64,000 bases of DNA from Lolium rigidum (GCF_022539505.1 NC_061514.1:326103090-326167089); one strand, 5' to 3'. Positions 22,190-34,428 are shown, counted from the first letter of the stretch. Program-made: numbers and translations. Notes: a model not told the origin generated them from the sequence alone.

Positions 22190-23808
22190 TCCCCCCGCAG
22201 TCGCAACGGGAGATTCTCGGACGCTGAGACTGGATCGGAAGTCCAAGAATAGCGGCGATGGCAGGCCTTTGGTGAAGATGTCCGCAAATTGCCGTGACGA
22301 AGGCACATGAAGAACTCGGATGTGCCCCAACGCAACACGATCTCGAACGAAGTGTAGATCAATCTCGATGTGTTTGGTGCGTTGATGCTGCACGGGGTTT
22401 GTGGACATGTAGACAGCACTCACATTGTCACAGAAGTGGAAAGTGGTCGATGAAGCTCCTGTAGAAGCTGACGGAGCCAACTAGCCTCTGCGACAGCGTT
22501 GGCAACGGCTCGATACTCGGCCTCGGCGCTGGAGCGGGAGACAGTATGCTGTCGCTTGGAGGACCAAGATATCAAATTGTCGCCAAGGAACACACAGTAG
22601 CCGGAGGTAGAGCGACGAGTGTCCGGACAACCAGCCCAATCCGCGTCCGTGTAAGCAACCAGTCGATCAGTGGCTGAGGGAGCAAGCTGGAGACCGTGAT
22701 GAAGCGTGCCTTTGATGTATCGAAGGACCCTTTTCACCAAGGATAGGTGCTGCTCGCGAAGATCATGCATGTGCAAACAGATCTGTTGGACAGCATAGGC
22801 GATGTCCGGGCGAGTGAATGTGAGGTACTGTAGAGCGCCGGCAAGGCTGCGGTAGGCCGAAGAGTCAGCGACGGGAGGACCAGCAGCAGCGGCGAGTTTG
22901 GGTGAAGTGTCCACGGGTGTCGAGGCAGGATGGCAAGAGCTCATGCCACCACGCTGAAGAATCTCGAGAGCATACTGAGTTTGAGATAAGAACATCCCAT
23001 GTGAATCACGTCGAACGGCAAGGCCGAGGAAGTGATGAAGCTCACCCAAGTCAGTCATGGCGAACTCGGTGGAGAGAGCGGTGATGACGCGCTCCAGCAA
23101 AGTCGAGGATGAGGCCGTAAGAATGATGTCGTCGACGTAGAGTAGGAGATATGCCGTGCCGAAAGTACCATGAAGAGTGAAGAGCGACGTATCCGACTTG
23201 GAGCATGTGAAGCCGAAGGCGGTAATGAAAGTCGCAAACCGATGGTACCACGCGCGAGGAGCTTGCTTCAAGCCGTAGAGGGCACGGCTGAGACGGCAGA
23301 CATGGTCCGGTCGTGTAGAATCAACAAACCCTGTGGGTTGATGGCAAAACACCACCTCGGAGAGACGACCATGAAGGCAGGCATTTTTGACATCGAGTTG
23401 TCGAATCTGCCAGCCGGAGGAGAGGGCGACGGAGAGAATAACCCGGATGGTAGCGGGTTTAACCACCGGGCTAAAAGTCTCGTCAAAGTCGATGCCGTGT
23501 TCTTGAGAGAAGCCACACAAGACCCAGCGTGCCTTGTAGCGGTCGAGGGAGCCATCCGGTTTGAGTTTATGTCCAAAAACCCATTTGCCGGTGACGACAT
23601 TGGCGTTGGCAGGTGGGAGGACAAGGTCCCACGTGTCGTTGGCGAGGAGGGCGCCATACTCATCAGTCATCGCGGCGAGCCAGTTCGGGTCTTTGGGAGC
23701 ACCACGAACAGACTTGGGAATCGGAGAAGGAGCACCGGCGATGTCGACGTTGAGGTTGAGGCGTGGTCGAGGGCCGATGATCTTGCCGACTTGACGACGT
23801 ATGATCAT
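22184..23808 (-). pseudogene. Copia 1 reverse transcriptase and RNase H
   Basis: The frame 23808-22420 starts right after an in-frame TAG (23809-23811) that separates it from the integrase C-terminal part. It contains the start of RT (TWDLVLPP, KWVFGHKLKPDG), the LDVKNACLHG block, LYGLKQAPRAWY, the YVDD catalytic box, and RNase H ([31 protein letters not shown]). Near 22.45 kb the frame shifts into 22480-22184, which carries the last RNase H part (TKHIEIDLHFVRDRV, FADIFTKGL). Confidence 0.93.
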
Positions 23809-24962
23809 CTAGCGAGCAGGCACGACAGGGGCGGGAGAAGGCGAGCGCGACGAGGCCGTGGTCGAGGAAGACGTAGCAGAGGCAGCGCCTGAGGCTGCCT
23901 CGTCATCCGTGGGCGCCGGAGACGAGCTGCTGTTGTGCATGGGCGACGCGTCCTGGTGGGCAGGCCCAGGGGAGGCCGCGGGCGAACCAAGCGAGGCCGC
24001 AGGCGAGCCAGGCGAGGCCGTGGGCGCGAGCGACGTATAAGTCGAGGACGAGCGGGCCGAGGCAGCGGGCGAGGAGGGGCCAGCCGACCGAGGCGCCATG
24101 GCGGGAAGGCGCGGCCCAGTTTGCATGGGCACTGGAACCGAGGGGAGCACGTCGATCGACTCCTCGGCAGGAGTCGTGGCGATGTCGTGCTGCAGGTTAG
24201 GAACAGAGAAATTTGGTGCAAAGGGGAATTGAGTTTCATCAAAAATCACGTGACGTGAGATGATGATTCGGCGAGATTCAAGATCCATGCACCGATAGCC
24301 ACGATGATTTGAAGCATACCCAAGACACATGCGACTGAGCGATGCGAGAGTTTGTGAGGCATAGTGGCAGCGATGTTCGGATAGCATAGGCAACCAAAGG
24401 TGCGTAAGTGAGAGTATGTCGGAGTGGTGGAAAAAAGAGCGAAAAAAGGACAAGGGGCGGTGAGAGCTTTGGTGGGGAGCCTATTTAACAAATATGTGGC
24501 GGTGTATAGAGATTCTACCCAATACTTAGACGGCATGCTGGCTTGAAAAAGTAGGGTACGAACGATGTCATTTACTGTGCGAATAATGCGTTCGGCTTTA
24601 CCGTTTTGAGGAGACGTGTAGGGGCATGAGAACCGGAGAAGGATGCCGTGTGCGGCGGAAAAGTCCTGAAGAGAGCGATTGTCGAATTCACGTCCATTTT
24701 CCATCTGAATAGCTTGTATCAAGAGGGGAAATTGCGTGGCAACATAATTGCGGAAATTAGGCAATAAAGAGAAAACTTCAGACTTGCGCCTTATAGGAAA
24801 CGTCCATAGATAATGAGTAAAATCATCCAAAATGACCAGAAAGTATTTGAAACCAGAGACACTCTCCACAGGTGATGTCCAAAGATCACAATGAATTAAT
24901 TCAAAAGCACGACGAGTACTAGTTGTAGATGATGAAAAAGGTAATTGTACATGACGACCTAG
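23809..24962 (-). pseudogene. Copia 1 integrase region, frameshifted
   Basis: Minus-strand frames give the integrase core (FLVILDDFTHYLWTFPI, QMENGREFDN, SPQNGKAERIIRT), the conserved LRTFGCLCYPN region, and after a frameshift near 24.32 kb GYASNHRGYRCMD and RHVIFDETQFPF. A long Pro/Ala/Ser linker follows before the stop at 23809. A typical copia integrase would be continuous through both parts. Confidence 0.9.
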
Positions 24963-25162
24963 TTGACAAGCATGACAAATACTAGAGATTGTGGGGACTT
25001 TATTAAATGGAAGCTGTGTGGACGATGCAAGACGTTGGAGAGCTCCATGACCAGGGTGACCAAGACGCCGATGCCAGAGGGTGGAGTCGGTGGTGGAGAC
25101 AGTGAGGGCGCACGGCGTGGAGGTGAGTGGTTAAAGGTCACCCGTGCTACTGCACATGAGAA

Positions 25163-26602
25163 TCACGGCCCCCCTGTCCTGAGATCCTTCACAGAAAAAC
25201 CCCACGGGTCAAATTCAACTGAGCAATAATTATCAGTGGTAAATTGACGAACGGAAATGAGATTTTTGACAATATGTGGAGTAACAAGGACATCACGAAG
25301 AGTGAGAGTGCGAGAAGAATTTGGAGTAGAAAGAGAGACATGTCCAGAGTGTGTAACGGGAATAGAGGAACCATCACCAACTATGACATGGGAATGCGGT
25401 GGCGAGGAGGAGATAGAGAGGAAGTTACCGGCGTCCGAAGACATGTGAGCAGCAGCTCCCGTGTCCATGTGCCAGCCAGAGGGAGCCTGCAAGCTCATGG
25501 TGTTGAAGTAGCTGGCGAGAGCGGAGGGGTCCCAGGTGGGTCCTGATGGAGCACTGTAGGCTGGGTAGTTGGGGTAGGAGTACGTCGCAGGTGGCGTAGG
25601 ACCAGGGAGCGCCATGTAGCCCTGTGGCGCGGGACGTGCGGCCTGGCCGGGGCGAGGGCCGAGGAGACCAGCCGGGGTAGGGTAACCGACCGGCGGGTAG
25701 ACAGGCGCGCCGGGACGTGGACCAGCCATGGGGTACATGTGGATGGCGCCGGTCCACGGGTTCTGCGGGCTGGGGAAGGGGGCGGCGGCGCCTCCGCCGG
25801 TGGTCTTCCGCTTCTTGCCCTTGTAGCCGGAGCCAGACCCGGTGTTGTTGACGGGGTACGGCGCGGACGTGGGCGCGGGTGTGGGAGCCGGACCTCCACG
25901 CTGCTGTCCGCCGCCGATGGGAGGGGCGGAGTAGAAGGCAGTCGGCGACGAGGACGAAGGCCGGGCGTTGGAGGGCTGCAGTTCCTGGAGGAGAAGCATG
26001 TTGCGGAATTGGAGGAAGGTGGGGAAGGGTGTCAGGAGAGGCGCAAGGGAGGCCACGCCCTGATACCTCTCATCAAGGCCCTTGATGACGTTCCAGACGA
26101 GCGCATCGTCTGTGACCGGTGCTCCGACGTCAGCGAGCGCATCGGCGGCTGCTTTTTGCTCCAGGCAGTAGTCAGTGATGGTCTTGTCGCCTTGCTCGAT
26201 GTTGCGGAATTTTTGCCCGAGGTAGCCGGCGCGAGCCTGCTGGTTGTCGCGGAAGAGGGCGGTGATGCTCGTGAAGATGGTGAAGGCGGTGGGACGCTCG
26301 GTCATGACCATGTCGACGATGTCGGGGGCGATGGAGCCGTACAACCAGCGCAAGACGGTGGCGTCGAGGCGAAGCCAGTCGGCGTCGACGGGAGGGATAG
26401 TCGTGGAGAGGTGGTCGGCGAGGGCATATTGGGTGACGGCAATGAGAAGAAAATTGCGCCACTTGGAGAAGTTGGAGGCTTTGAGGTCTAGAGTGGTGGG
26501 GATGAGGGACTTGACGTTCTGGACAGCTGTGGCCTGTGCCCAAAGAGTGGCGTGAGGATGCTCAGCGGCAGGGAGGGGAGGGTTGGGTGCGGCGGCGGCC
26601 AT
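25163..26602 (-). pseudogene. Copia 1 gag with protease start
   Basis: The ATG at 26602 (MAAAAPNPPLPAAEH) gives about 480 aa. The gag helical region includes FSKWRNFLLIAVTQYALADH, YGSIAPDIVDMVM and ITDYCLEQKAAADAL; a Pro/Gly-rich middle contains NPWTGAIHMYP. No CX2CX4HX4C zinc knuckle is present, which is also true of some other grass copia lines. The protease aspartate is in WHMDTGAAAHMS. The frame ends in a G-run where a frameshift occurs (near 25.17 kb), and an in-frame TAA lies just beyond it (25131-25133). Confidence 0.92.
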
Positions 26603-26700
26603 TGGAGAGGGAGGGGAAGAGGTGCAGCGGGGCTGGAGAACCCTAACGCGGCGGCGGTAGAACATGGGTGCGGAAGCGTGAGATCGCTTTTCTGATACCA

Positions 26701-26890
26701 TGCTAGAACAGGTTAGGATTGACCACAATTGTGGGTTCCGTGTTATCTCATATATATAGACAATTACAAGATATACATGGAAACAAACCAATCACAAATC
26801 TCAACCATAATGGCCTGATTATAGAATATCTCAGGCACAAAGTATGGAAGGATATAACCGCATATCCTAGATAATGCGGTATGCCTAACA
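26701..26890 (-). repeat. LTR of copia element 1 (5' LTR in element orientation)
   Basis: 190 bp identical by eye to 22000-22189. The primer-binding site follows directly on the minus strand at 26700-26691. Confidence 0.95.
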
Positions 26891-27744
26891 GGTTCAATAG
26901 GTCACGTCTTAGTGTGGGAAAATCAACAGAAGTCTAGTTATTAATATTTGAACTCCTGGAGAGCGTATTGGAGCTCTAGCGTCTCCTCAAGCGTTCTGTA
27001 GTATTTTTTTTAAAATCTAGATCAAATTTTAGAACCTCGATGTATATGGACCCAAATCTTTTAATCTGCATATCTAAGGAAGTATATTGCAGCACGGTAT
27101 GTGCATGCACCTGCATTGTCTGAATTTCCTGAGCACTGATTCTTAATTCTATATGAAAATATACTTTGATCAATCAAATTGTTAATTTTCATAACACTTG
27201 CAATATGTTAAGTTACTAGCATTGTTGGTGCGGTCCTCCTCGGCAGCGCAGTGACTTGCGGCTTCCGGCATCACTCTTCTCCTTACGGTCCTCCTCCTCC
27301 TCCTCCTCCTTCTTGTAAGTCAAGATTGAGAGGGAGTGTTTCCTAGTGAAGCCTCCTCGCTTGCTCTTGAGGGATGGTGACCTATTTCGAGAGAAAATGT
27401 GTGACAAATTCGGCTAATGTAAGAATAGATTTTTTTTTTCTCGAACACACACCTAGGCGTGCATCATTATATATTAGAGAAAATCACTGAGAAGGCGGGA
27501 GCATACAGGGTTGTAGCAAGGATACGAAAAACTGAGGAAAAGCAAAAAAGAATAGAATATTTTTATAGCATATGTAATATCCATATTGGTTGTTCTTATC
27601 TATGAAGAGGACTAACTCTATATTTTTTTTACATACATGGAGTTGAGTGGATTTCCATTCTCCCTTATTTTTAGGGGTGTTTGTGCTATTCCTTTGTCGA
27701 TTCCGTTTAGATTGACACGACAAGGGTCTCTCTCCCCCCCCCCC
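26891..27744. other. Continuation of RLK1 3' flank; no gene
   Basis: It starts with the right target copy ggttc and would be contiguous with 21999 before the copia insertion. It holds a small LINE tail (27430-27547) and a (CCT)n run near 27290, and ends in a run of 11 C at 27734-27744. No coding sequence is supported. Confidence 0.5.
27430..27547 (-). mobile_element. Very short LINE 3' tail
   Basis: A T-run (tttttttttt) followed by ctcgaacacacacctaggcg and tgcatcattatatattagag looks like the reversed 3' end of a common Triticeae LINE. A 9-bp direct repeat, aagaataga (27421-27429 and 27548-27556), may be its target duplication, but the A-rich context makes this uncertain. Confidence 0.5.
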
Positions 27745-27863
27745 AGTTTGAGAATAGGTTTAGGGTTTCGTGGTGTGTCTCCACCACGTGATCAGCTTTA
27801 TTTATATAGACATCAACAGTTACAATACATGTATAAATACATCTAGACAGACCGTATTTAACA
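27745..27863 (-). repeat. LTR of copia element 2 (3' LTR in element orientation)
   Basis: A short LTR. The TG...CA core is 27749-27863 (115 bp); the preceding agtt is also shared with the other copy, giving 119 bp in common. One base differs between the two LTRs (ataggtttag here, ataggattag at the right). Confidence 0.88.
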
Positions 27864-28099
27864 CTCCCCCTCAATCTGAACTTTTACATACAAGATTCAG
27901 ATTGGATCTAAAACGGTCTAACATCTGTTGGGTAGCTGGTTTAGTAAATACATCAGCTAGCTGATCACTTGAAGATATAAACTTGACCTGAAGAGCTCCA
28001 GCTGCAACACGCTCGCGCACAAAGTGGAAGTCGATCTCTATGTGCTTCGTTCGAGCATGGAAAACTGGGTTAGCGGTCAGATATGTTGCCCCTAAGTTA

Positions 28100-31000
28100 T
28101 CACACCATAATATGGGCGTGCGCTGCTGAGACTCCGAGTTCTTTAAGCAAAGACTCTAGCCAAATCGCTTCAGCAGCTCCATTTGCCAACGCCTTGTATT
28201 CAGCCTCGGTACTAGATCTTGAGACTGTAGGCTGTTTCTTCGAACTCCAGGATATCAAGTTCGGTCCTACAAAAATGGCAAAACCACCCGTAGATCGTCT
28301 GTCATCAACACACCCGGCCCAATCTGCATCAGTAAATATGCTAATGCCAGTGAAGCGGGACCTCCGGAAGCACAAGCCAGTATCAAGTGTACCCTTCACA
28401 TATCGCAAGATGTGTTTAACCGCCTCCCAATGGACCTCAGTCGGCTAAGAAAGGTACTGACATACCTTATTAACAGCAAAGGAGATGTCTGGCCTTGTGA
28501 GAGTCAAATACTGAAGCCCGCCAACAACATTGCGATACCGGAACGCATCATCAGTATGTAGCAGTGTACCACCATGACGGGAAAGCTTCTCTGAAGGAAC
28601 AAGTGGCGTGGAAGTGGGCTTGCAATTCTCCATGTTGACACGATGCAGAAGGTCCAGTGCATACTTGCGTTGTGTCACAGTCATGCCCCCAGAATTAAAA
28701 GACGCTTCTAGGCCAAGAAAGTAATCCAAGGGACCCAAATCCTTGATGGGAAAGCTGTTCGAGAGAGACTGGACTAGACGATCAACAACTCCAGGTGTAG
28801 AGCCCGCAATGACAATGTCGTCAACGTATACCAGCATATAAATCTGAACACCATCCCGGGAGAAGATAAATAAGGACGTATCAGCCTTCGAGGATGTGAA
28901 TCCGAGCTGAAACAATCGAGCACTTAGACGAGCATACCATGCACGGGGAGACTGCTTCAAGCCATAGATGGAACGCTGCAGCTTACACACATGCTGAGGG
29001 TACTGAGCATCTTCAAACCCAGGCGGTTGCTGCATATAGACCTCCTCGGTCAGGAATCCATGGAGGAAAGCGTTCCTCACATCAATTTGACGGAGAGTCC
29101 AGCCGCGGGACACATCGAGCGAGAGAACCGAGCGCACCGTAGCAGACTTCACAACCGGACCGAAAGTATCGCCATAATCAATACCATGCTGTTGTGAGAA
29201 CCCGCGAGCGACTAGGCGAGCTTTATGCTTGTCAATAGAACCATCAGGGCGGTGCTTGGTCTTGAAGATCCACTTGCAGCTAACCAGATTGACACCGGAG
29301 GGCCTGGGCACAAGACGCCACGTATTATTCTGGCGAAGGGCGACAACTTCATCGGTCATGGCAGCATGCCAGGCAGGCTCCCGGAGAGCATCGCGATGCG
29401 AGACGGGAGCAGCGAAGAAGGCACGCCGACGAGGATCATACCGCACGGTCCCATCAGTGAACTGCTTCGCGCGGCGAGAGTCGGTGCGAAGACGTGTCGC
29501 AATGGGATGGCCGGTGACAGGGGCGACAGCCGACGTAGCAGCATCGGACGAAGGCTCCGCCGAGGGTGGCGCAGCCGGAGCGGAGCCAGTGGAGGGCGAT
29601 GCGGCCGGGGCGGAGCCGGCCGAGGGCGACGCAGCCGGTGCGGAGCCGGCGGGGGGCAACGAGGGCTGGGCCGAACAAGGCCCAGCAGGTGCAGGCGACG
29701 AAGGCACGGAGGGCGCGTCCGACGGAGCTGCATGGGAGACCTCGGGAGTCTCCCCATGCCCATGCACGTCGATCGGATGAGCGGGCGACGATGACGAGGC
29801 TGGCACGAGGACCTGCACAGGGAACACAACATCTGGAACAGCATGGTCAGTAGACAAATAGGACATGTCATAATTTCTCACATGAGCACTCATAGCCGGT
29901 TCGGTGGAAGGAAAAGTGATGATGGACTCGGCTAGGGTGGAGATATCAACGGTGACACCGGGGGTCGCATAAGGGAACACGGACTCGTCGAACACGACGT
30001 CACGAGAAATGTAAATGCGCCCGGTGGACCTATCCAGGCACATGTACCCCTTATGCATAGGACTATATCCCAGAAAAACACACATTTTGGAACGAAAAGA
30101 AAGCTTGTGGGAATTGTATTTGCGAAGACCGGGCCAACAAGCACATCAAAAAATGCGTAAGAAGGAATAGTCGGGGTTTATTTTGAGGAGGCGCTGCACA
30201 GGAGTGTCGTTGTTAAGCACAGAGGTAGGCATGCGATTGATAAGATAACACGCCGTTAAGAAGGCTTCATCCCAGTACCGTAGAGGGACGGAGGCGTGAG
30301 CGAGCAGGGCAAGGCCCGTCTCGACGAGGTGGCGATGCTTACGTTCCGCAACCACCATTTTGTTGGGATGTATGAGGGCAGGACACACGGTGGGAGATGC
30401 CCGTGCGCTGAAAATACCGATGGAGCTTGTGATACTCGCCCCCCCCAGTCGGACTGAACTGCCTTGATTTTGGTGCTCAAAAGGCGTTCGACGTGTGCCT
30501 GGAAGGTGTAGAAGACCTGCTCAACATCAGACTTGTGTTTGAGAAGATAAATCCAGCAAAACCGAGAGTAGTCATCAATAAAACTAACATAGTACTTAAA
30601 ACCTCCGGAGGAGGCAATAGCAGGACCCCAAACATCAGAGTGGATCAACTCAAGAGGCATAGTGGAAACACGATGAGATGCAGTATAAGATAATTGGTGA
30701 CTCTTTGCACGCTGGCAAGCATCACACACCAACACAATATTGTCTGACGACGAACAAGATAAATTATTGTTCCTAACAAGTGTTTGCACTATTTTATTTG
30801 TAGGATGACCTAAACACTGATGCCATTGCGCGGATGTGGTCTTGGTGCTGGAGAGGGCATGGCGAAACAATGATGACGAGGCTCGACTAAAAGGAACTGG
30901 GTAGAGACCGCCCTTGCTTCTACCGAGAAGAAGAAGTTTCCTCGCGGCCTTGTCCTTGACATAGAAAAAATCACGGTGAAATTCCACAAAGACATAATTA

Positions 31001-32334
31001 TCGGAAACGAGACGATATACAGAAATAAGATCTTTGTGGATATTTGGAACATGCAGGATATTTTTCAAACGGAGGGAGGAACCGGCTAAAGTTGAATGAC
31101 CAATGTGAGAAATTGACAAACCTGCACCATTGGCTACTTGCACGTGATCCTTCCCGCCGTATCGTTCGTCCATGTGGAGGCGCTCGAGATGACTCGTCAG
31201 GTGGTCCGTCGCCCCCGTGTCCATTTGCCAGTGGGAGTCATTGGAGCTGGTGGACGCCGAGTTGCCGGAGCGCTGGCGTGGGGGCACAAACTCAGGGTTG
31301 AAGCGGTTGCGGCAGTCGCTCGCCTCATGCCCCCAGTAGTTGCACAACTGGCACTGTGGCCGCTGCTTCTTGCGGCTGTTTCGGCCGTTGCCGCCGCCGT
31401 TGTACTGACGGCGATCGCCGCCACCGTCGTTGGGGCGGCCGTTGCCGCCGCCCCCACCGTAGTTGCCGCCCCCACCGTAGTTGTTGCTGCCGCCGTTGTT
31501 CTGGCGACGATCACCACCAGCGCCTTGACCGGTGCCGGGGCGCCCAGAGTTGTTGTCGTAGGGGCGGTGCTGCGATGGCTGGCCGGCGGCGGGAAAAGAG
31601 CCAGACCGGGATACTGCGTTTGCAGAGGAGGGCCAGTCATCGGTCTGGGTCTGACCCACACACAGAGACTCAAAACTGAGCACGTGCGAGTAGAAGTCCG
31701 CGAGGGAGTCAGCGCGGTTATCGCGGATCATGGAAGCCGCAAGGGGGTTGAAGTCGGAGCCCAACCCTGTGATCATGTAGTCAATGATCTCATCGTCCTT
31801 GAGTGGTGATCCGGCGGCGGCCATGGTGTCTGCCAGAACCTTGACCTTGTTCATGTACTCGCCGGCGGTCATGTCGTTCTTCCGCAGATATTGGATCTGC
31901 CGACGGATGTGCCGAATATTGGCACGCTTCTGGGCACCAAACATGGCGTGGACTGCTTCCCATACTGCGGCGGCCGTAGTCCTGCCGATCATCTGGCAGG
32001 CGATGTCTTCATCCATGGACGAGAGGAGTAGCCCTAGGACACGCTGGTCATGTATCCACCATGTGGCGTAGGCGGGGTTTGGCACGGTGACTGCAGCATC
32101 ACCAGTGCCTTCGACGATGGTCTCCGCCGGCGCGGCCGTAGTTCCATCAAGATAGCCGTGAAGTCCCGCCCCGGAGAGATTTGGGAGCGAGAGAGTGCGC
32201 CACAGCATGAAGTTGCTCCGATTGAGACGCACCGCCGGAGGTGGAACGGAGGTGGTGACGGCGGCGGTGGTGGTGGCACTGGGCGGTGCGAGGAGAGGGC
32301 CGAGGGCCTTGGAGGTTTGAGCGGAGGAGCTCAT
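28100..32334 (-). pseudogene. Copia 2 gag-pol, three disabling lesions
   Basis: The ATG at 32334 (MSSSAQTSKALGPLLAPPS) starts a gag with MLWRTLSLPNLSGAGL, a Gly/Asn-rich stretch and the zinc knuckle CQLCNYWGHEASDC (CX2CX4HX4C). Next come the protease (WQMDTGATDHLT) and integrase (HQCLGHP, CDAC, FIDDYSRFCWIYLLKHK). In an 8-base G run at 30438-30445 the frame shifts. It resumes with the rest of integrase (30388-30146), meets a TGA at 30146-30148, and continues through RT (YVDDIVIAGS; LYGLKQSPRAWY) to a TAG at 28445-28447. RNase H ([31 protein letters not shown]) ends at 28100. Confidence 0.93.
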
Positions 32335-32385
32335 GGCGGCGGCGGCGGGAGCGAGAGGGCCGAGATCGGCTCAGCTCTGATACCA

Positions 32386-32504
32386 AGTTTGAGAATAGGA
32401 TTAGGGTTTCGTGGTGTGTCTCCACCACGTGATCAGCTTTATTTATATAGACATCAACAGTTACAATACATGTATAAATACATCTAGACAGACCGTATTT
32501 AACA
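32386..32504 (-). repeat. LTR of copia element 2 (5' LTR in element orientation)
   Basis: 119 bp shared with 27745-27863, one mismatch. The core 32390-32504 has TG...CA ends. The primer-binding site touches it. Confidence 0.88.
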
Positions 32505-33570
32505 ACCCCCCCCCCCCCCCGCGCACGGGGCCAAGAAAAGAAGACGATCAACCCATTGAAGGATGCGGAAGGTATGTGGAGGTGGAGGCAAGGTGAGGCT
32601 GGCCAGGGAGCTCCGGGAGCGAGTGTATGTCTAGCTACAAGAAAGCCGCTGCTGTGGTGTTTCAAGTGGGGCAGGATATCCCGCCACGCCGCTGGTCCAC
32701 CCCGCGAAAAAGCCCCGCGCGGCGCCGCTAAATAACCCGCAACTCTACTCGCGGGACAAAGCGGTCAGGCCGCGTGGTCCGCTAGATAATCGCAAAACTG
32801 CATAAGCCGCAAAACGGCCACCCTCCAGTCGCGGACGCTCCCCAGTCCCCACCCTCGTTGACCAAGAGAGATTCCACGACGCCTCAGCCCCTCCGCCGAT
32901 GCCCCGACCTCCTCTTCCCAGCACCCTCCCTCCGCAAGCCCCCCGCCGATGCATGGTACTTGATTCCGCTGTTTCAGTGCCTTTCTGGTTTATAATCAGT
33001 TCAGTACCTTGTGGTTGTGGTCATGGTTCATTTTGGCAGCATGAACTTCATTGATTTCGTGTGATTTTTCTGCGGAAATTTAGGGGCCAAACGATTTGTA
33101 TGAGACTGAGATACTGAGTCTCACTGTTCCTTAAGTCTCATTGTCTTTTCTGCTGGGTAATGGTGGTTGACATACGAGGGGAAAACGTCCATGTACATAG
33201 CTAGCTAGCGAGCGGAAAAGGATGCGTGCGTTTGCGGTCTGCTGCGGGATGATGCGGTCTGCCGCAATGTCCACGCTAATTCTAGCGGTACCTCGCGGCA
33301 AGACGCGAGAGTCCGCTGACACAGTGCTGTCCCGCGATGCTTTGTAGCGGCCAGCCGCAACCCGCCCCGCTTGCAACCTGACATGGTGTAACGGCGGCTC
33401 GTCGCGGTTGGCTTTTGGGCAGCTCCTGCCTGACCTGTACAGCCGTCAGCAGTTGAGAAGGACACGGTGCTGGAGGTGATGGACATGAGTGTGCTAATCA
33501 TTTCAAAATAATGCAGTGCTTATTTATAGAACAAAGGTGTTTAACTAGCCATCTTTCCTATAGAACTAAT
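32505..33570. other. GC-rich intergenic DNA; nothing firm
   Basis: It starts with a run of 15 C. At 32690-32830 and 33225-33400 are two GC-rich blocks, both with many ccgc/gcgg motifs (for example ggcgccgctaaataacccgc and gcggtctgccgcaatg). They could be the sub-ends of an old DNA transposon, but no inverted ends could be matched. No gene is seen. Confidence 0.35.
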
Positions 33571-34428
33571 TTTTTTTTCAGGAAACCCTGCCAACGTTAT
33601 TAATTTTTAAAAAGCTGAACATCCATCAGCCTGGATACAATGTTTTAGGAACTGAGGACTAACTCATAGCCATACCACAGATGCAGAATGAACACAAGCA
33701 TATCTTGCTCATTCATGCCCTACAGAATTGGCAGTTCTACGAACAAAACTAAAATAAAAATTAGTGAAAGTACTGCTAATTAAGTTCAATTACTCCTGAA
33801 GAATTGAACCAATAGCCCTCTGATTGTTCCGTTCTTGCCAGCAGCTCCATACAATTTGCCTCGAAGATAACCTTCTCAAACTGACGTTCTTTGGCAAAAA
33901 ACCGCAGCATCTCTTAGTGCGAAAGCTTCAATAATTACAAGTCAAAAAAAAGAAAGCTTCAATAATTAAAGGTTCAGTAATTGTCTATAAAGCTTGCACC
34001 ATGCTCCCCTAAATCCCAGTGAGTCTCGAGCAACACCACCCCAAGATGCCACATCATCCTCTTCTCTTGTTGCCCTATTAGAGTTCAGTTTAATGGCCCC
34101 TTCTTCCGGCCTCTCCCATGTGGAAATAGGTACACCCTTTTTTTTTCTTTAAACTATCCAACAAGAATAGAGTTTCTGCGATATTCTCTACAGTCATTGT
34201 TGGGTTGTACAGTAGCCTTGATCATCATGACTCCATCTATTTCGTGAAATTGCCGATATCACCAGAGTAATGTCCGCCTTATCAAACTTGTCGAAAGCTA
34301 TTGAGTATAATGTATCCTGAGCCCACGGCCAGGTACTAGGATATAACCGGTGCAGTTTGACGTTGAGACAATCCTTTGCAGGCTGACCAAAATAGCTACG
34401 CATGTGAACACTCAACTAAAGCATGTAA
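33571..34428 (-). mobile_element. LINE remnant, 3' part (zf-RVT tail and RNase H)
   Basis: The minus strand reads SYFGQPAKDCLNVKLHRLYP and FDKFDKADITLVISAI (region after zf-RVT). It then gives AIKLNSNRATREEDD, ASWGGVARDSLGFRGAWCKL and KERQFEKVIFEANCMELL, which follow the RVT_3 RNase H pattern (K-L-N, GGVARD, E-A-N-C where E-T-D-C is usual). A T-run at 33571-33579 is the poly-A tail side. Several frameshifts are present. The Harbinger element at 34429 interrupts it, and the preceding coding continues at 36684. Confidence 0.72.

Larger units (their letters stand above)
22000..26890 (-). mobile_element. Copia-type LTR retrotransposon 1, 4,891 bp
   Basis: Complete by structure: identical 190-bp LTRs, 5-bp duplication ggttc, primer-binding site TGGTATCAGA (minus strand, 26691-26700, initiator Met tRNA) and polypurine tract. 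Gene order is gag, protease, integrase, RT, RNase H (copia order). It lies antisense, 71 bp downstream of the RLK1 stop codon, probably within its 3' UTR. Identical LTRs mean a recent insertion, yet the coding region carries several breaks, so it was probably moved by proteins of another copy. Confidence 0.96.
27745..32504 (-). mobile_element. Copia-type LTR retrotransposon 2, about 4.76 kb
   Basis: A second minus-strand copia element less than 1 kb from the first, with unrelated short LTRs. Primer site TGGTATCAGAGC lies on the minus strand at 32385-32374. gag-pol order is normal and nearly intact, with three lesions only. It sits within a C-homopolymer (11 C before, 15 C after), so the 5-bp duplication cannot be told apart from the run. 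One LTR difference implies a young insertion. Confidence 0.94.

Noticed and set aside
25739..26555. Plus-strand 250-codon frame inside copia 1
   Set aside because: It is the mirror of the GC-rich gag gene on the minus strand. The translation is a Gly/Val/Asp-rich shadow.
22000..26890. Copia 1 as an active autonomous element
   Set aside because: The LTRs and primer sites are perfect, but gag-pol has at least five breaks, so it cannot supply its own proteins.
29225..29871. Several frames of 170-190 codons in copia 2
   Set aside because: They are shadows of the Pro/Ala/Ser linker between integrase and RT, open only because of base composition.
31138..31809. Ala/Val-rich 223-codon plus-strand frame resembling membrane segments
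   Set aside because: It is antisense to the Gly/Asn-rich gag region; the apparent hydrophobicity comes from reversed GGN codons.
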